A stretch of DNA of 64,000 nucleotides, taken from contig JAHNUO010000001.1 in NCBI GenBank assembly GCA_019787685.1, positions 2,790,001 through 2,854,000 of the forward strand. The letters are read 5' to 3'. The notes below the pieces were generated by a model. The model was not told where the DNA came from, did not search any database, and worked only from the letters and a program-made list of their open reading frames with translations. The position numbers were made by a program, and so were the translations under genes. Positions 24,070 to 34,080 of the stretch are shown here, in pieces. This DNA is from Chiua virens (taxonomy: Eukaryota > Basidiomycota > Agaricomycetes > Boletales > Boletaceae). Position 1 is the stretch's first letter, and every line of letters begins with the position of its first letter.

Positions 24070-25241
24070 TTAGTTCCTCACCTCCCACCGTGATGCAGGG
24101 AAGATATGTTTGTTCCTCTGATACCAGCCTCGTTCCACAACTTTCCCCGCGTGTGATTCATCCTTCTCCTTCGTCGCATCGGCAAGAAGGCGAACATCGT
24201 CATGGACGTCGAAGTTAAAGAGAGGTCCCGACTTTCCCCGAGCTTTGTTCACAATGAAATCATAGAACGTGTAGTGCTTCACATTGTAAGCATCACGGAA
24301 ACTGACAATGCTAAAGGGAAACCTACTCCCGGGATTATAAGATCCTCCTTGTATACAGAAGAAAGTCAGATATTTTGACAAATCGAGGATGAAAGAAAGG
24401 CGAACCTTGATGTACATCAAGTTGTCAACGCTGACACCTCTGAGTTCAGGGAACTGTTGTCGGCACTTCTCCAAAAAAGAGCTGACAGTATCCCCTTTCT
24501 TACACTGGAGAAAGGATGAGAAGGACAATTCAGACACATGATCCGGCAGACCTACGACCACAGATTTCCTATGACCACTGCCATCCCAGTATGAGTAAGT
24601 GATCTCGATTTCCTCTGTCTTGAGTTCCTCCTGTTTTCGAAGCCATTCTTGGCGAAGTCGTTCTCTCTCTCTTCTCTCTTCGTCTTCCCGCTCCCGGTCG
24701 GGGAGAAAGGAAGTGTCGACGTTGGGGTTTTTGCCAAACTTGGCGCGTTTCACCGCAGGTTCGCCGTTCTCTCCGTCTGGAGTCTGGCGAGAAGACGCCT
24801 CGCCGTCGCCCTCGTCGTCGTCCATGGCAAAAGACAACGTCGACTTTGCCTTCTTGCGTTTCTTTATCTTCCTTGTCTCCTCTCTAAACAAATGCTCCAC
24901 ATACCATTAGCCACTGTTCTTTGCGTGTTGAACCGTACAATAGCGTCGACGGGAACAGTGACTTACTTGAGCTCATTCGTACGGGCTGCTTCTCGCGCCT
25001 TTGCCTCCTCCAGCGCCTTCCTCCTCTGCTGGAAGTCTTTTAGATGCACAAGGCCAATCGTGCTGTTCTTGAGTGTATCTTCCATAGAATCATTTTGCCC
25101 GACGAACTTATTCGCTGACGGACGTGACTTTTCGGTTTCGTTGATGAGGTTTTGTTTTTGTCGCTCGTACTCTTCGCGGTTCTGTAAGCGCTGTTTGACG
25201 AGCTCGTCTTGACGACGACCTTCCGCTTTGTTGGTAGCCAT
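24070..25241 (-). CDS. XAP5/FAM50 family nuclear protein
   Basis: Conserved nuclear protein linked to pre-mRNA splicing and chromatin in other eukaryotes. Exon 1 (25241 to about 24967) gives the charged N-terminus with [20 protein letters not shown], a strongly conserved block. After an intron ending tttgtttag the protein continues [20 protein letters not shown], an acidic linker, and [15 protein letters not shown]. The XAP5 core then reads [22 protein letters not shown] once two introns are removed, one ending gtatacaag and one running gtaggt...gtgaag, followed by [12 protein letters not shown]. Without removing them the domain appears to contain about 35 foreign residues. Ends [13 protein letters not shown]. 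Starts only 81 bp from the divergent uS13m gene. Confidence 0.93.
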
Positions 25242-25322
25242 CGTTGTTGGTCCAACTAGAGTCGATCGATCACAGAAGTGTACGGCGGAGTATCAAATCG
25301 TTGTCTTTCCTCTACTACCGAG

Positions 25323-25872
25323 ATGGTTCATGTACTCGGCGTTCTCTTGCCTGACCTGCACTATGCAAGGGTACGTACTGATAAAACATACCGTTCTCGT
25401 TCACTAATACCACGACTAGCAAGCGCTGACAACGTTTTACGGCGTCGGAAACAAGACAGCCCATCGTCTCTGCGCACGACTACAAATCCACGACCGCCAA
25501 AAAATACGGGACCTGACACCGACGCAGGTTACCGAACTCGCCTCTTTTCTCGCCTCTCCTTCCACCGCACCACCGCTCCGTCGTATGGCACTTGCCTCGC
25601 CCGATTTCAAACCTCCACCTGTCTCCATGCCCATAGAGGACATTCGACGAAAAGCGTTCGAGGACTCGGTACCTGGTCCTGCAGATCCACTGAAAAGTTT
25701 GAAGATCGAGTCAGAAGCAAAGAGAGTTGTGAGGGAGAATATTGCCCACCTGAGGATGATTGGAACCTATGTCGGGAAACGCCATGCAATGGGTTTGCCT
25801 GTCAGAGGACAGAATACCCAATCAAATGCCAAATCCGCGAAGAAGCTCAACAGGGTCAACCGATTTGGCTAG
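25323..25872 (+). CDS. Mitochondrial small-subunit ribosomal protein uS13m
   Basis: Component of the mitochondrial 37S ribosomal subunit (SWS2/bS13 type). Two exons: 25323-25370 (16 codons, MVHVLGVLLPDLHYAR) and 25420-25872. Core motifs: ALTTFYGVGNKTAHRLCARL (helix-turn-helix entry), RDLTPTQVTELASFLAS, RENIAHLRMIGTYVGKRHAM and GLPVRGQNTQSNAKSAKK, the universal S13 C-terminal block. A fungal insertion of about 50 Pro-rich residues separates the two halves. Intact frame. The 3' end converges on BET3 (gap of 174 bp). Confidence 0.95.
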
Positions 25873-26046
25873 ACGCGGTATTGGCACGGCATACAATACT
25901 ATATCCATATTATCGGGAGAACCTCGTCTCTCTGATGCGAATACAGTTTCACACATACGGGATTGGCAAGAAACTTCATTGCTTGCATTAAAGGATTTGC
26001 GATGTGGAGTCCGTCCAGTTTTGAATCTATAAATACAGGTAAGTTC

Positions 26047-26831
26047 AATCGTCGCCTACGGGCATTTCCTCCTCCAGATATTTCAACAATGTGACACGAA
26101 TTTCCGTGCTTTCATCCCCACGTAGCACGTCCGATAGAAACTCTGCTTGCACCTGCATTTGTACCTACAGAATGGTCAGTTGTATGACGCGTCCGTTAGT
26201 CGAGTGCATTGTTACGCACCATCTCCAAAGCGCCCCTGAGTACACCACACAACACGTTGCTAAACCACAGACCGCCCTCCAGAGCTTCATCCGGCAGTTC
26301 AACGAACTCCGCGAGAGGGTTTTCTTCAAGGGTGAGAACGAACGATGAACCCGCTATCGTTCCTTGTTGCTGGGTACTGCCTGGTCTTGACACTGGGGCA
26401 CTATGCGTGACAGCTGGCGCGGTGTTCAAAAATGATTTAAACCCGACCTGGAGAGTGCGTTGGCACGAATGAATGGTCGATGAGAGAACACGGGGGACGT
26501 ACTTTGGCCACAACCTCCCCGACCTCCTTGAAGTCAGCACACCGGCCGAGTGAACTCCTCGCCAGAAAATCCTCGATCAGTCTTATCCCGATATTGTACC
26601 CCATCTTCTCAAGCTGTTTATTGACCTCGGCGTAATCCTCATAATCCTGGATCAATTGTATGACGAGGGCGCCAGTACGTGAGTGCAAAGAGCTCCGCGT
26701 TCTGTTGAACGAGTCAAGTCTGGTCGACCTGGAAGCATGGAGGCGATAGGGTATTAGCTCACGGTTTTCTCGGTACGGCTCTTCCAAAGGTCCTCGCCGA
26801 TGGCTTTGTACTGCTTGCTCGTCGTCGCCAT
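26047..26831 (-). CDS. BET3: TRAPP complex subunit BET3 (TRAPPC3), frame broken once
   Basis: Core TRAPP subunit that carries a palmitoyl pocket and helps tether ER-derived vesicles at the Golgi by activating Ypt1/Rab1. Starts at the ATG 26831-26829 ([20 protein letters not shown]). A 61-nt intron (gtgagc...ttcaacag) joins EKT to NAELFALTY. Here one extra base (about 26674) shifts the frame: the expected [15 protein letters not shown] continues only in the next frame. The rest is conserved: [54 protein letters not shown], and after a further intron [20 protein letters not shown]. The tail ends at 26047. Because this gene is normally essential, a sequencing or assembly insertion is likelier than real loss. 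Confidence 0.9.
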
Positions 26832-26980
26832 CGTCGGCGACAAGTGTTTCGATCTAACTTCGGGTGGGACATGGGACAATGATCACGTGCGGGAATCTTC
26901 GCTGCCTTGCGGTATCCATACCACAATCGACAGTACATACCGAATCGCTCGAAAACATTTGACATCGAGTATTGCAGATC
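26832..26980. promoter_or_regulatory. Shared promoter of BET3 and BUD23
   Basis: 149 bp between divergent starts at 26831 (-) and 26981 (+). It must contain both promoters. No TATA box evident. Confidence 0.6.
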
Positions 26981-28098
26981 ATGTCTAGACCAGAACTTCA
27001 AGCACCACCAGAGATCGTGACGTCGCCCCGTCTCATAAAGTCATCCATGTCCTAGCTTGACGAGTTGCCATCAGTACTACGGTGATGCCGAGGCCAAAAA
27101 GTACACGACAAAGTGAGTAATTCCCCCAGAGTGACATGGGACTTTTCGACAGTCGATCAAGCACCCGCAATCAGCAGATCCAGGCTGACATGACATACCG
27201 CGCACTCGAGCTGCTCAATCTCTTCGCCTGACGCACCCGCCTTTCTCCTCGACATTGGCTGCGGTTCTGGACTGTCGGGGGAGATCCTTGACGAGGAGGG
27301 CTACATCTGGGCAGGGGTCGATATTGCGCCGAGCATGCTTGGTGAGTCGCTTCATCTCGCGACGTTTCGCCCGACAGCCGACTTTTCTGTGCAGAGGTGG
27401 CGCTGGAAAGAGAGGTCGATGGTGATCTATTCCTGCAAGATATCGGTCAAGGGTTCGGGTTCCGTCCGGGGAGCTTTGACGGTGCCATCAGGTAACGTGG
27501 CGTTCATCCGTCCGACTGCGCGTGGATGACTGATGACGTGCAGTATATCGGTCCTTCAGTGGTTGTTGAACGCGGAGACGTCCCATCCGACGTCATCACC
27601 GCCGCACCGTACTTAATCGGTTCTTCACGACACTGTACTCTGCCCTTCGAAACCCCTCACGCGCCGTGCTCCAGTTCTATCCATCCTCGGATGATCAAAT
27701 ACAGCTGATTACTTCAATAGCGCAAAGAGCAGGTTTTGGCGGTGGTATCGTGGTCGACTACCCAAATTCAAAAAAGGCGAAAAAGGTGTTTTTGTGTTTG
27801 TTCGTCGGTGGTGGGGGAGGCGGACAGCAACATCAGCTACCGAAGGGCCTAGAGACCGAGGACGAGCAAGTTCCCTTTGAGAGGAGAAGAGAAAAAGAAA
27901 AGAAGCGCGACCGTAGTGGGAAGCGGAAGGCTTTGAAGGACAGAGATTGGATATTGAAAAAGAAAACAGTGAGATTTCTCAAGTCTCCTCACTGCCTGAG
28001 CTCACACATCAGTCTCGTAGTTGTATCGTCAGAGAGGGAAGGAAGATGTTCCTCGAGACTCAAAATATACTGGGCGCAAGCGCAAGCCCACTTTTTGA
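26981..28098 (+). CDS. BUD23: 18S rRNA (guanine-N7)-methyltransferase BUD23, frame broken twice
   Basis: Methylates a guanine of 18S rRNA during small-subunit assembly, working with TRM112. ATG 26981 (MSRPELQAPPEI), intron, YYGDAEAKKYTTN, intron, then IQADMTYRALELLNL. The SAM-binding motif I is FLLDIGCGSGLSGEIL, then GYIWAGVDIAPSML, DLFLQDIGQGFGF and ISVLQWLLN. The family tail has FYPSSDDQIQLITSIAQRAG and GGIVVDYPNSKKAKKVFLCL, and ends in a Lys/Arg-rich LYRQRGKEDVPRDSKYTGRK. Two one-base insertions break the frame: near 27223 (after ELLNL, causing a stop at 27229-27231) and near 27611 (before LNRFFTTLYSALR, causing TAA at 27614-27616). Everything on both sides is conserved, so I read these as base errors rather than decay. 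Confidence 0.9.
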
Positions 28099-28152
28099 TG
28101 TTTGAATGGGGTGGGTACTGAAGGACGTGTGTATGCTATATACCATTATCTA

Positions 28153-29791
28153 TCACGTTCGTCTGTCGACGAAGAGTTCGCGGCAGCCCTCCACACCTTC
28201 CTTGGCACCGTTCCGGATGAATAGACCCTGTAGAGCAGCCATGCTTAGCCGCCGGCCCTGACGCATCTCTGCTGCTGTGAGTTCCTCCAATTGCTGTCCC
28301 ATGCGATCAATGTCATCCCTAGACATGTCGTCGCTTTCGCCGTAGAAACGAGTGTATAGTGTCCTTGCCTGCGTCGGTGAGGCATCATCAACCAGTACAT
28401 TGAGATCAACACGCCCAGGTCGGATAAGGGCTGGGTCGAGTTTCTCCAAGTGATTTGTCGTCATAAAAATGATTCGTTCCTCTCCTGATGCGACACCATC
28501 CAGTGCATTCAAAAAGCCTGAGAATGTGACCGAGGATTGATACCTACCGAGGGTCTGCATTTATCAAATGAGATAACAAACAAGACCCACCCGTCGTCGC
28601 TCGTTTGCACCCGTTTGTTGAAAGCGGCATCCACATCTTCGATCAGAACGAAACTACGTTCCGGAGCATTAGAAAGAAGGTGGATCAGCTTATCATCGGC
28701 GAGGCCACGCTCAGAGAGGTTCAGAATGCAAATGTCATAAGATAGTGAACCTGCGAGTGCTTGAATGAAAGATGTCTTTCCTGACCCGGGGGGTCCATGA
28801 AGAAGGTATCCGCGTCTATAAGGTATACCTGGGCAGCAACTTCAATATTTACGATTCACGTGAGAGACCACACTTGCCTCGGTCAGCATACCACTGTCGT
28901 CGGCCCAGGAAAGCACGAAGATCGCATTCAATCTTTTCGCTCACACCGGCGTCTAGTATAACACTGTGCAGAGGACGTTTCGCTCTTGGTTGACCAAACT
29001 GCTTCCACTCGATACCCCATGCAGTACGGATGACAAGTTTACCTTCTTGACCTTTCAGAGCAAAGTCCCGAGCTTCTGTGAGAAGTTGTGGAAAAAGGTA
29101 TCTATCCCGTGAAAGCGTTGTCAATGTTACCGTCTCCCATGGAATACCGGACATTAATTGCATGGAGCGCGTTTCGCGTTCTCGTTTCATCTTCGAAATC
29201 AGTATTTAGTTGACTTACACCCAATGGCGTTCGATGACGGACCTGTATCCAAGCTCCACGGTACTTGAACCAGTGAGTTCCGGGCCCCGCCACGAGCCTG
29301 AATAGTGCCGAAGAGCTTCCATTGCTCCTCTGCTCGAACGTCGTTTCGACACTGAGTTGGTGACTACGCAGCCGGGTGTGCTGCGCACGCTGTGATGACG
29401 CACTTGCGTTGTGGGCCATCCATGTCAGGAACCATTCATAAGCCCGGTCTTTGTTGTTCATCTCGAGGGAGACGAGCATGCGGCGACGGAGCGCAGACGA
29501 GCCTAGGACGAGACCCTGACGAAGGGCCGTAAGCCCCACGCCAACGCCCTAGGAAAAAGGTCCATATGAACGTGAAATGGCACGGCGCGTTTGTGTGACT
29601 GACCATGAGCCCGAAACCTGCTTGGAAATACGGGCTGCACTTTTTTGCGTCCATGAGCGGGGGCATGTGGTGAAAAATCGGACAACGCACTTGTCACCGA
29701 AGATGGTGGTGAGTATGGAAGCATCATGAGTGATTTCCTGGGTTGGTACAGAGGTGGTGGGGTGTTCGGGTAATGGTAAGGGTGCAGACAT
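28153..29791 (-). CDS. BCS1: Mitochondrial chaperone BCS1 (AAA ATPase)
   Basis: Inner-membrane AAA protein that translocates and inserts the Rieske Fe-S subunit into respiratory complex III. ATG at 29791. The N-terminal membrane and import region reads [20 protein letters not shown] after a 50-nt-class intron is removed. The BCS1-specific domain has [22 protein letters not shown] and [18 protein letters not shown]. The AAA domain has Walker [10 protein letters not shown] (about 28797-28770), Walker B FVLIEDVD and the [20 protein letters not shown] sensor region, followed by [20 protein letters not shown]. Introns (for example 52 nt after GAWIQ and 47 nt within DDG|YQSS) restore conserved reading. 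No frame break, unlike its neighbours. Head-to-head with the J-domain gene. Confidence 0.95.
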
Positions 29792-29917
29792 GGTAAAAGG
29801 GACGAGACGCGAAATGATCCGGCTAGGATTCCGGCTTCATAATTATAGCTAGGCTAGCGCGTCTCAACTTGGAGTCGCGTCGAGCTCTTAATTTTTTTTC
29901 TTTCTCCATCTGCGAGC
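29792..29917. promoter_or_regulatory. Shared promoter of BCS1 and the J-domain gene
   Basis: 126 bp between divergent starts. A T/C-rich tract (29891-29907) sits just before the J-domain start. Confidence 0.6.
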
Positions 29918-31823
29918 ATGGTCAAACACTCTTCCATCAGCGAAGCGTATGCACTCCTTGGACTCGAGCAGGTAAGGAAAAACCTCAGAGATAAGCGGAG
30001 GCTGGTATGTCGCGTTCTAAATCCACTTACAGGGGGCGTCGATGGACCAAGTCCGATCGGCGTACAAGCAGGCGAGTGGCCATCGTTACGCTCGAACCAT
30101 TTACCGATAGCAACCCACAGTCGGCTCTACGAACACACCCAGACAAGAATCAAGGCAATTCAGAGGCCACTGCGCAGTTCCAGCAGCTCAGTGAAGCATA
30201 TACTGTGCTTCAGAATCGTTACACTCCCTCTGAGCCACTCCCCTATTGCCCGTGCGATTTTATGCACGAAAGTGATGACGAATACGACTATGACGACTAT
30301 TATTTCTTTGATGAGGATGACGACGACGAGTACCACTACGACGAAGAATACGAATTCGATCCCGAGGAACGTCTCAAATTCTACAGGTAAGAGGTCCGGT
30401 TTGTTCCTCCTTCAGCACTGACATCAAATCAGATTCATGTATGAGGAGATAATGAAGGGTCGTACAGGGCGTGGTTACGCTCGAACCCGTATGCCTATCA
30501 CCCCGGTCTCATTGGTGTCAACTAACTTTCACCAACCATAGATGTTCCGCCCCCCTCTCGGCCTCAAGAGACCCCCGAGACCCAGGAAGAATATGAAGCT
30601 CGTCTCAGACGTACGATAGAAGAAAGAGAACGCGCTGAAGCTCGCAGGGCCCAGGAAAAGGCGGAACGCAAGGCATTCGAAGCTCGGATGCGCGAGAAAG
30701 GTATGTGCCGCGCAAACAGCATTCCTGACGTCACATGAATTGTTTATCGACTGTGTTAGAACGTAAAGAGGCAGAGGAGCGGCAGAGAGCAAAAGCAGCT
30801 ACTAGAAAAGCGGAGGCCGAGGGCCGGCGCAAGAAAGCTACTGAAACGGCACAATTTCAGCACAAACGTGTTCAGACCTTGCGATCGGCCGCATTTGCTG
30901 CTGCACGTGCTGGAGAGGCGTCCACAGTTAAGAAAGCTGTCTGGGAAGATGAAGTCGATCCTGCCGGCGGGGAAATCAAGATGGGCTGCGAGAATTACGT
31001 CGCAGTACAGTCCTGAAGACCCAATGGAGACGCTGCTGCACATTACAGCGCGGAATGGTGATGCTGACTTGGTCGAATGGCTTGATGCCCACAGTGAGCC
31101 ACACACTTTTAATGACCGCTGGATCACAGCAGATCCTGACGTTTATCCCTCAGGTGCTGATCCTGAAGAACGTAATTCGTTTGGACTTTCGGCATTTCAC
31201 TGTCGCTTTGCAGCACGGTCGTATCCAGATTCCTCAAGCATTTCTTCGAGTCGTACGACCCGAAGGAGGAGGATCATAATGCTATCTATCACCTTTTGCC
31301 GCCGAGGTCCCTTCTATCCATTGCCTTGGGCTCCGCTGAACCTGAAGTCATGTGGATGATTCTCGATAGGGGTCTTACTACGGGCCAGGACATCGGTAAC
31401 GCCTGGACGGAGGTCACGTCTCTGGAGGGGGAGCATGCATTGTTGACGAAGATGGGCAACGACCGTACGAAGTACTCGGAAATCCAAAATCTTCTGATGA
31501 GTTACGGAGGTTTCACACCTCCGCCTACCCCCAAAGTTGCCACCCAGGAGGGCAGTCCTTTGGCTGGCAAAAGCAAAACTCGGGGTGGATCCACGAGGTC
31601 GCGAGGTTTCCATCCATCAGGACGGGCAACTCATCGTTCCAAAACTAAGCCGCAACGTACTTTCCAGGGGCAACCTTCTTCAGAGGAGGCGCCTGTTCCG
31701 ATGGAGAATGGTACCACTGATACACCTGGAGTACCCAAAAATGGAGGGCGTGGCAAAGCTCGAGGACGCTGGTCGCGGTCGCGGTCGAGGCTACGGTCGA
31801 GACCCTGGTCGTGGGCGCACTGA
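29918..31823 (+). CDS. J-domain protein with C-terminal ankyrin-like region, frame broken at least three times
   Basis: N-terminal J domain for stimulating Hsp70: SEAYALLGLEQ|GASMDQVRSAYKQ|SALRTHPDKNQG, with the catalytic HPD. The intron between YKQ and SALRT (30072-30120) is GC-AG. A very acidic Asp/Tyr/Glu tract follows (30270-30360), then a long charged coiled coil (RRTIEERERAEARRAQEKAE). The C-terminal part has METLLHITARNGDADLVEWL, ADPEERNSFGLSAFH|VALQHG, FFESYDPKEEDHNAIYHL and SIALGSAEPEVMWMILDRGL, ankyrin-like helices. These pieces lie in different frames: single extra bases near 31011, 31201 and 31232 must be discounted to join them. A fourth near 31770 may hide an RGRGRG tail. The listed end is the stop in the sequence as given. 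The exact partner and role are unknown. Confidence 0.7.
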
Positions 31824-32485
31824 ACTAAGTCAGCATTCGACAATGATCCTCCCGCCACGTTGCACTCTATCATCTTCTTGTTCATTCCTGTTACCACATC
31901 ACACTGTCACCATGCCATTGCCACATATCGTTCCATGATGTACCATGCATGCCTACCTACCTAATGCAGCAAACCGGTCTGTCTGCCGTTCTAGTTTGTA
32001 ATATGTCACAATCTCGCTACTCTACCATAAACGTGATTGGCGATCGATGGTGTAATTCTTTCATGGTTATCAATCGGGTGAACAATCGGCGGATGATGGA
32101 TATCATGTTGCTTATGACATACAGGAGTTCCGGTGGATGTAATGTGGCTAATGTCACAGGTGGGGATTTGGCGTATCTCGGACGTCCCTAGTGGATATCT
32201 CGTACATTCGAGAAGGTAGCTGCTCGTTCCTGAAGAGTCGAAGCCGGCTAGCCAATCGGATCTGGAAGAACCTAGAGAGCTGTAGAGAATGTGCAATACA
32301 GTGCTAATCATAGTTTGCCGTATCATACAGGAACCTGCCAGCGAAGCAGGACGAGCGTGACTTGTTTACGCATATTTTATTCGGAAGCTCTTGTTACACA
32401 GCGACAAACAAGTCCTTTGAACTTGCACCACCGGCATACGCGGCTTCGTCACTTCACAAAATTCGAGCACTGTTCATTTTTCAAC
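31824..32485. other. Intergenic spacer, LUC7 promoter
   Basis: 662 bp between the J-domain gene and LUC7, same strand. No recognised ORF. AT-rich with no repeat structure that I can see. Confidence 0.5.
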
Positions 32486-33755
32486 ATGGGACGACTCGCT
32501 GAGATGCAGAGGAAGCTCTTGGAGGTATGGCTTTGGCTGCCACAGCATGCACGATGATAATAACATGCGTTCACAGCAAATGATGGGACCAGAAGCCATG
32601 GGCGTTGCCAACGCCAATTTAGTGTGGTCTGACGAAAAAGTCTGCCGGAACTTTCTATGTGGAACGTGCCCACATGCATTATTCACCAACACAGTACGTA
32701 TTCACAATCAAGGTTGGGAAATGGGTAATGACGTGGATGTAGAAAATGGACCTGGGCGCATGTCCCAAGTCCCACACGGAACGACTAAAGACCGAATTTC
32801 TGCAGGCGCGCGAAGCGACTCCAAATGACCCCGTTTTCGCACGATTTCAAATGGAATATGAGTCGAACATCTTCGCCTTCGTTGATGAATGTGACAGGCG
32901 AATCAGGGCTGCGCACCGCAGACTGGAAAAGACGCCAGAGGAGAATGCCAAGACGACGAATTTAATGAGGGAGATTGCAGAGATTGAGTTGGCAATTCAG
33001 GGTGGGACGGAGAAGATCGAGACCCTGGGTTGGTGACAATGATGCGGTGGGATAAGGGAAAATACTGACGTTGATATTTTCGCGCAGGAGAACAAGGGAA
33101 GGTGGAAGAGTCGATGCGGGAAATGGCGGCCATCGAGGCACTGAAGAGCGAAAAGGGAGAGAAGGAGGTGAGTGATGAGAGGAGAGGCCACATCGTGGAC
33201 GCTGACGTTTTTGCGGGTGGGTAGCGGGAACTTCAACAGCTTACGGACACGTCAGGCGCATCTGGGCATCAAAAGCTTCGTGTGTGTGATGTTTGCGGTG
33301 CATATCTGTCCGTGTTGGACTCCGATCGCCGGTTGGCGGACCACTTTGGAGGCAAGGTATGCCGTACTTTTGCATTGGATGATTTGAAAGTGAAGTCACG
33401 TGTTTGATAGATGCATCTGGGCTACCACGAGTTGCGCAACATGCTCTCCAAATTCCGGGAAGACCGAGAGAAGCGCAAGATGGTGCCTGCGACGACGGGC
33501 GGGACGACGGGCGGAGGACAAGGGAGTGGGATGGGACGAGGTGGAAGCGAGCGAGGGGAGCACCGTGGTTCACGTGATGATCGGGACCGGGAACGGGAGA
33601 GAGGCTACGAAAGGCACGGGTCGTCTCGGTACGAGTAAGTGGACGTGCATTGTGCGGTGTTTGAGATATTTACATTGGAACGTGTTTACAGCGATCGACG
33701 CAGGGATCGAGATCGGTCAAGATCGCCTGGACGTAGTAGACGGTACCAGGGATAG
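32486..33755 (+). CDS. LUC7: U1 snRNP-associated splicing factor LUC7
   Basis: Helps U1 snRNP select 5' splice sites. Six exons from ATG 32486. The first zinc finger is CCCH-type: VCRNFLCGTCPHALFTNTKM, then DLGACPKSHTERLKTEFL. A coiled coil follows (DECDRRIRAAHRRLEKTPEE, then EIAEIELAIQGGTEKIETLG). The second, C2H2-type finger is VCDVCGAYLSVLDSDRRLAD with HFGGKMHLGYHELR. The tail is Gly/Arg/Asp-rich and ends in a short RS-type stretch (DRSRSPGRSRRYQG). Introns are at about 32525-32577, 32698-32750, 33031-33088, 33168-33225, 33358-33410 and 33636-33690, all in phase. No frame break. Length (about 290 aa) fits the family. Confidence 0.95.
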
Positions 33756-34080
33756 TGACCGGGTAGAAAGGACATGGGGTGATCGATTGCGCAACGACGT
33801 GCAGCATGGAACGGGTGAGGCGGCGGGGTTGTGCAGAAGAAAAGGACGAGGAGAGAGGAGGGAGTGGTTGTGATTACGTAATATTTAATAAATGCAGGGT
33901 AACCTTTAAAAGGCAAGGTTGAGCAGCAAAGATGATTGGGAAAATGTTTTCAATTTTGATGCTTTGATTTTGTGCCTGTGACAGAATTTATGTGACCAAT
34001 TTCAAACCTGCAGGCGAGTTGCATGTCCTCGTCCTCCTCGTCCTCGACCATTTTCTTTTTTTATATTTTAAACAAGGAAA
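33756..34080. other. Intergenic spacer
   Basis: 325 bp between LUC7 and the next plus-strand gene. Contains a short TCGTCC-type repeat (34026-34048) and a T-rich tract before the start codon, consistent with a promoter. Confidence 0.5.

Noticed and set aside
24599..25212. Plus-strand frames of 100-190 codons opposite XAP5
   Set aside because: They are antisense shadows of the conserved XAP5 exons, Ser/Arg-rich because of the codon pattern of the charged protein.
29190..29217. A 28-nt intron in BCS1 (gtaagt...cgaag)
   Set aside because: Too short for splicing. An upstream donor (gtccgt) gives a 52-nt intron and the conserved GAWIQ junction.
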